64,000 nucleotides of DNA from Paratinospora sagittata (Eukaryota > Streptophyta > Magnoliopsida > Ranunculales > Menispermaceae). Shown here piece after piece: positions 60,925 through 64,000 of this stretch (its first letter is position 1; each line of letters begins with the position of its first letter). The stretch is from the NCBI GenBank assembly GCA_035771175.1, contig CM069607.1, positions 4,075,501 through 4,139,500 of the forward strand, given 5' to 3'. Both the position numbers and the translations under genes were made by a program. Under the pieces are notes generated by a model. It ran no database searches and had not been told where the DNA came from. It was given only the letters and a program-made list of their open reading frames with translations.

Positions 60925-61800
60925 ATCATAAATGAGGCCATTAACACATATATTTGTACTCACGCTTTCAATGTTAATGTGGAGAAAACTGTGACGTACC
61001 TTACTCTTATATAACAAAATGCATACATATATATTTTTATAATACATATTGCTAAAATAACATAAAACGCTCACATTCAAATAACTAATAAACATCACAA
61101 TACTTAGAAGTACTTCTCTTAACGAAAAAACCAACGGTATCTATATAGCAATATAAGTAACAGGATTTCATACTAACAATTCAATCATAAAATTAATATC
61201 AAATAAAAGGTATCTTATCAAACAAGCTTTTTGTCACAAAAAAACTAATTCTCTACCTCATAGTGTATTTGATGCTTACAGTTACTTACTGATCAAAGGA
61301 GATGTATAGTATTGCCTATTTTGTTTAAATGCATAAAATATAGGTATTGTTTGAGAGTGCGTTGTGTTTTTATCCGAAAACTTATTTTATCTAATGTAAT
61401 TGAAAAATAAAAAAGCATAGAAAAGGTAGATTATCAAAAATGCTCAAAAATGGTGTTTGGGTTCCAAACGCCATTTTTAAATATATGAGTAACACTATCA
61501 TAAATTTTATTTTATTTTATCTCATTTTATTATGTTTTCTTACTTAAAAAATTACACATTTGCATAAAAGATTCTTTTATCCTATTTTATGGCCCTATTT
61601 GAGAGTGTGAAGAAAATAATGTTAAAGCAAATAATTTTCGTAAACACAATTTTTAGGCATTTAATACGTGTATTTGCAAATATAACAAATTTTAAACTTT
61701 TTTGTGAGGCTCCTTCTCCTCACTTTTGAGCATGAAAAAATACTTTCCGGTAAAAACGTAGACTTGCGGCCAAACAGGCCTATACCTTCAACCTTTCTCA
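60925..61800. other. Intergenic AT-rich DNA, possible MITE near 61340-61640
   Basis: Two similar words, TTGTTTGAGAGTGCG (61347-61361) and CTATTTGAGAGTGTG (61594-61608), and GGTTCCAAACGCC (61459-61471) suggest decayed MITE ends. No gene is supported. Confidence 0.35.
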
Positions 61801-61824
61801 CCCGTCTCCGGTCCACCCATTCTC

Positions 61825-62239
61825 CACGTGCCTCACTACGGCCCATGAAGAGGCGAAACCACCAGCAGAGATTCTCTGTATCACACGAAGAGGGAGATTC
61901 CTCTCTAAATTCATTCCATACCACCACGTGTACTATCACGATGAAAACCTACCGACGAATGTCAAGTCCAAATGGCCCATTTTGGTTACCGACCCCAACT
62001 CTCTTCGATACTAACAATGCGAGGCTTAAAACCATATATATTTATAGATATATATAAAAATCCCACCACAGCGCACTTGTTTCTCGCTCTCTCACGCTCT
62101 TCGTGCTCTCCGCCTCTCCCCCGTTTTTGCTTTAATTGTTTTGTTCTAATCGCCTTTTCGTTTCCTTTTTCCCTCACTTCTCAGATCTCCTTCTTCTTTC
62201 TCTGAGATTTCTCAGCTTCCGTGATCGATCGATCGATCT
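61825..62239 (+). promoter_or_regulatory. Promoter and leader of the rightmost gene: two G-boxes, TATA box, CT-rich leader
   Basis: CACGTG G-boxes lie at 61825-61830 and 61925-61930. A TATA box (TATATAAA) is at 62050-62057. A CT-rich leader (CTCGCTCTCTCACGCTC and similar) leads to the ATG at 62240, which follows a GATCGATCGATCGATC run. G-boxes bind bZIP and bHLH (PIF/HY5) factors and are frequent in light-regulated nuclear genes for plastid proteins. Confidence 0.65.
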
Positions 62240-62299
62240 ATGGCGTCCATTACAGGAGCTTCGATCTCTGTCCCGTCTCGTTCGTGCTTGAGGAGCCAG
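62240..62299 (+). CDS. First exon of a probably plastid-targeted protein, continues past the window
   Basis: The exon encodes MASITGASISVPSRSCLRSQ and ends with AGCCAG before a GTATAA donor (phase 0). The start Met-Ala-Ser, richness in Ser/Thr/Arg and lack of acidic residues are those of a chloroplast transit peptide. The promoter placement about 180 bp upstream supports this ATG. The following intron is long. Two in-phase candidate acceptors near the window end (GCTTGCAG before 63892; GTGTGCAG before 63922) would add LRNSKLIFCVQ and then RDMKKNIICWSG, but a stop follows within 75 bases unless a donor intervenes. I do not recognise the mature protein. Confidence 0.55.
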
Positions 62300-64000
62300 G
62301 TATAATCAATCATCTTCATCTCGATCTTGACCGAGATCTATTAGTTCTTTCTTGAGTTTGATTTAGGTTTTTTCTTTGTTAATGTTAATCTGTTTTGATT
62401 TTGGTGTTGGATGTTTTGGAGTTTCGTTTGTGCGATTTTGATTTGTTTCGTTTTGATCTTTTGCTTTGATTTTATGCTGTCTTGTTCTTGTGATTTGATT
62501 TGGTGTGGATCTCGTAGTTTGTTGTTAGCATGTTGATTTGATTAAAGATGTTTCTGGTGATTTTAGGGCTACGTAGTTTTTACGAGGGATTTGATCTAGT
62601 GCTGCTGCTGCTTATGATGCTGATTTTGAGTTAATAACGTTGTCATTGTCGTGGCAGAAAAAAGTTAGTTCTGTTTCATTTATATAGGGATTATAGCTGA
62701 GCCACTGTTTTAGCAGTACGGATTACGGAAGGGCTCGAGCTGTTGGCATCTGGTTCAGCTGGTGGCGGGCAATAGCATGATGCTAGCTCCGCTGCCAGTC
62801 TGGTCCGAATGCAAGTTTCTGTGTGAAAAACTTCGTAGAAATTGTCTTTTTAGGCTCGTAGTGTTTGCTATCTTACGATCCCCTTTTTATGTCCCTCTTA
62901 CGATTTGTCTCGACTTTTTAAAAAAATTGATTTTGTTTTTCAGACCTAGTCTCTAATCGAGCCTGTACTGACGGGGATTTTGGAGGGATTCACAAGAACT
63001 TCTCTTAGTCGAGGCACTTAGAGCCTTGGAAGATAGTTGAAACGGCTTTTCACAACCTTTCTAATAAGAATTTGATTTTTCTCCAAGTCTTCCATGGAAG
63101 TATCTAGAAATTTCACAGGACTTTCACTTGCGGGGTTAGGAAAATGCTTTATCGAGTTGAGATAAGTTTAGCCCAAGAAATGCAACACTTCTTAGATATA
63201 ACACAGATGAAAGCATTTTTTTATTGACTTGTCTCTGATTTGGTTGATCTGGAACGGCCATGTTGGGCCTCAAAAAATGCTCCTATTTGTTAGCATTTCG
63301 GAAATTTTGCTTTGGACAGATGCACAAGGGCATTTTTCATACAGACTTCTATATTATTGCTGCAGAAAAACTCATGGATTCTAGTGAAATTGTTGGGAAT
63401 TGTTTTAAGTGGAGAACTCTTAAAAGGTTCATCAATTTTATGAAAAATTTTCTAGGCATTCTTTTCAACTTAAACACACTGAGAGAATTGGTAAATTTAG
63501 GCGCAAATGTGAAGTTACAGGATTTTATGAAGAATTTCTTTCCAGGTTTTATTTTCTTTATTTTCACCTTGGTTTTTTTTTTCTTTTTTTTGTGTGCGTG
63601 TGCGTATAAACTTTATACATGAACTTGATAAATTCGGTTTTATTATCGATCATTTTCTTCATCATTATTACAGTTTATTTGTGTAGGTGAGATTTGTATT
63701 AATGAACTCATTTCCTACATTCTGGATTATTCTTTGTTACTAATAGACAATATTCAAAATTTTAAATTCAGAATCTTAGAGGAGTTACAATAGCAATTTA
63801 CCCTGTCTTGGAGTCATTGAGTTTGATGGATATTTGTTTTACTTTTTAAGTAATACAGCTGTTAGACCTTTATTATATGGGCTTGCAGCTTAGGAACTCT
63901 AAGCTAATATTTTGTGTGCAGCGTGATATGAAAAAGAATATTATCTGCTGGAGTGGTGTTTCTGTCTTTTCATTAGCTGTGCCCTAGTTATTTATCTAAT
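62300..64000 (+). other. Probable long first intron of the rightmost gene
   Basis: T-rich sequence on the sense strand, as expected of a plant intron. Open frames such as 62762-62956 and 63260-63622 lack recognisable domains, and I treat them as chance. Long T-rich leader introns of this kind often carry enhancer activity in plants; that is inference here. Confidence 0.4.

Noticed and set aside
61704..62057. 117-codon frame upstream of the plastid-type gene
   Set aside because: It covers the promoter with both G-boxes and the TATA box, and has no domain.

Overview
The window is nuclear DNA of a seed plant, very probably a woody eudicot. It is AT-rich, its genes have GT-AG introns (mostly short in one gene, up to about 5 kb in another), telo-box (AAACCCTA) 5' regions mark two genes, and plant-specific families are present: a vacuolar NHX exchanger, a VAP27-type ER protein, an Au SINE, L1 and RTE LINEs, and an endogenous caulimovirid. 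The species cannot be named from this sequence.

Layout. (1) About 2.5-17.7 kb, minus strand: a gene for a small C2HC zinc-finger protein with the finger spacing of SGF11/ataxin-7 (SAGA deubiquitinase module). Five short coding exons keep phase across introns of up to 6 kb, and the 3' end lies beyond the left edge. Its introns hold an RTE LINE with three nested insertions, L1 pieces, an Au SINE and hAT-like elements. (2) 17.7-40.6 kb: gene-poor, repeat-rich DNA with L1, SINE-like, MITE and LTR-like elements and, at 30.6-36.8 kb, an endogenous pararetrovirus. This is one polyprotein frame of about 6 kb on the minus strand, broken by six in-frame stops and no visible frameshift, with an as-1/TATA-like promoter still upstream. 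(3) 40.6-47.3 kb, plus strand: a complete class I NHX Na+(K+)/H+ antiporter gene with 14 coding exons (541 aa), a 5'UTR intron and a fresh-looking SINE in its last intron. (4) 48.0-56.2 kb, minus strand and tail-to-tail with NHX: a complete VAP27-like gene (8 coding exons, 325 aa) with a tandemly duplicated in-frame splice acceptor and an 11-residue repeat in its linker. (5) 56.4-62.0 kb: intergenic, with a SINE-like copy and a 5'-truncated L1 with target duplications. (6) From about 62.05 kb, plus strand: a promoter with two G-boxes and a TATA box, and the first exon of a probably plastid-targeted protein that continues past the right edge.

The three complete or partial housekeeping-type genes act in different compartments (nucleus, tonoplast, ER contact sites) and show no sign of working together. 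No CRISPR, operon or bacterial-type system is present. The strongest unusual items are the frame-preserved endogenous caulimovirid with its promoter, the duplicated splice acceptor in VAP27, a 220-bp SINE-like retroposon with a perfect 14-bp target duplication and a repeated tail, and a 411-bp TIR element whose exact 8-bp target duplication interrupts a LINE reading frame.
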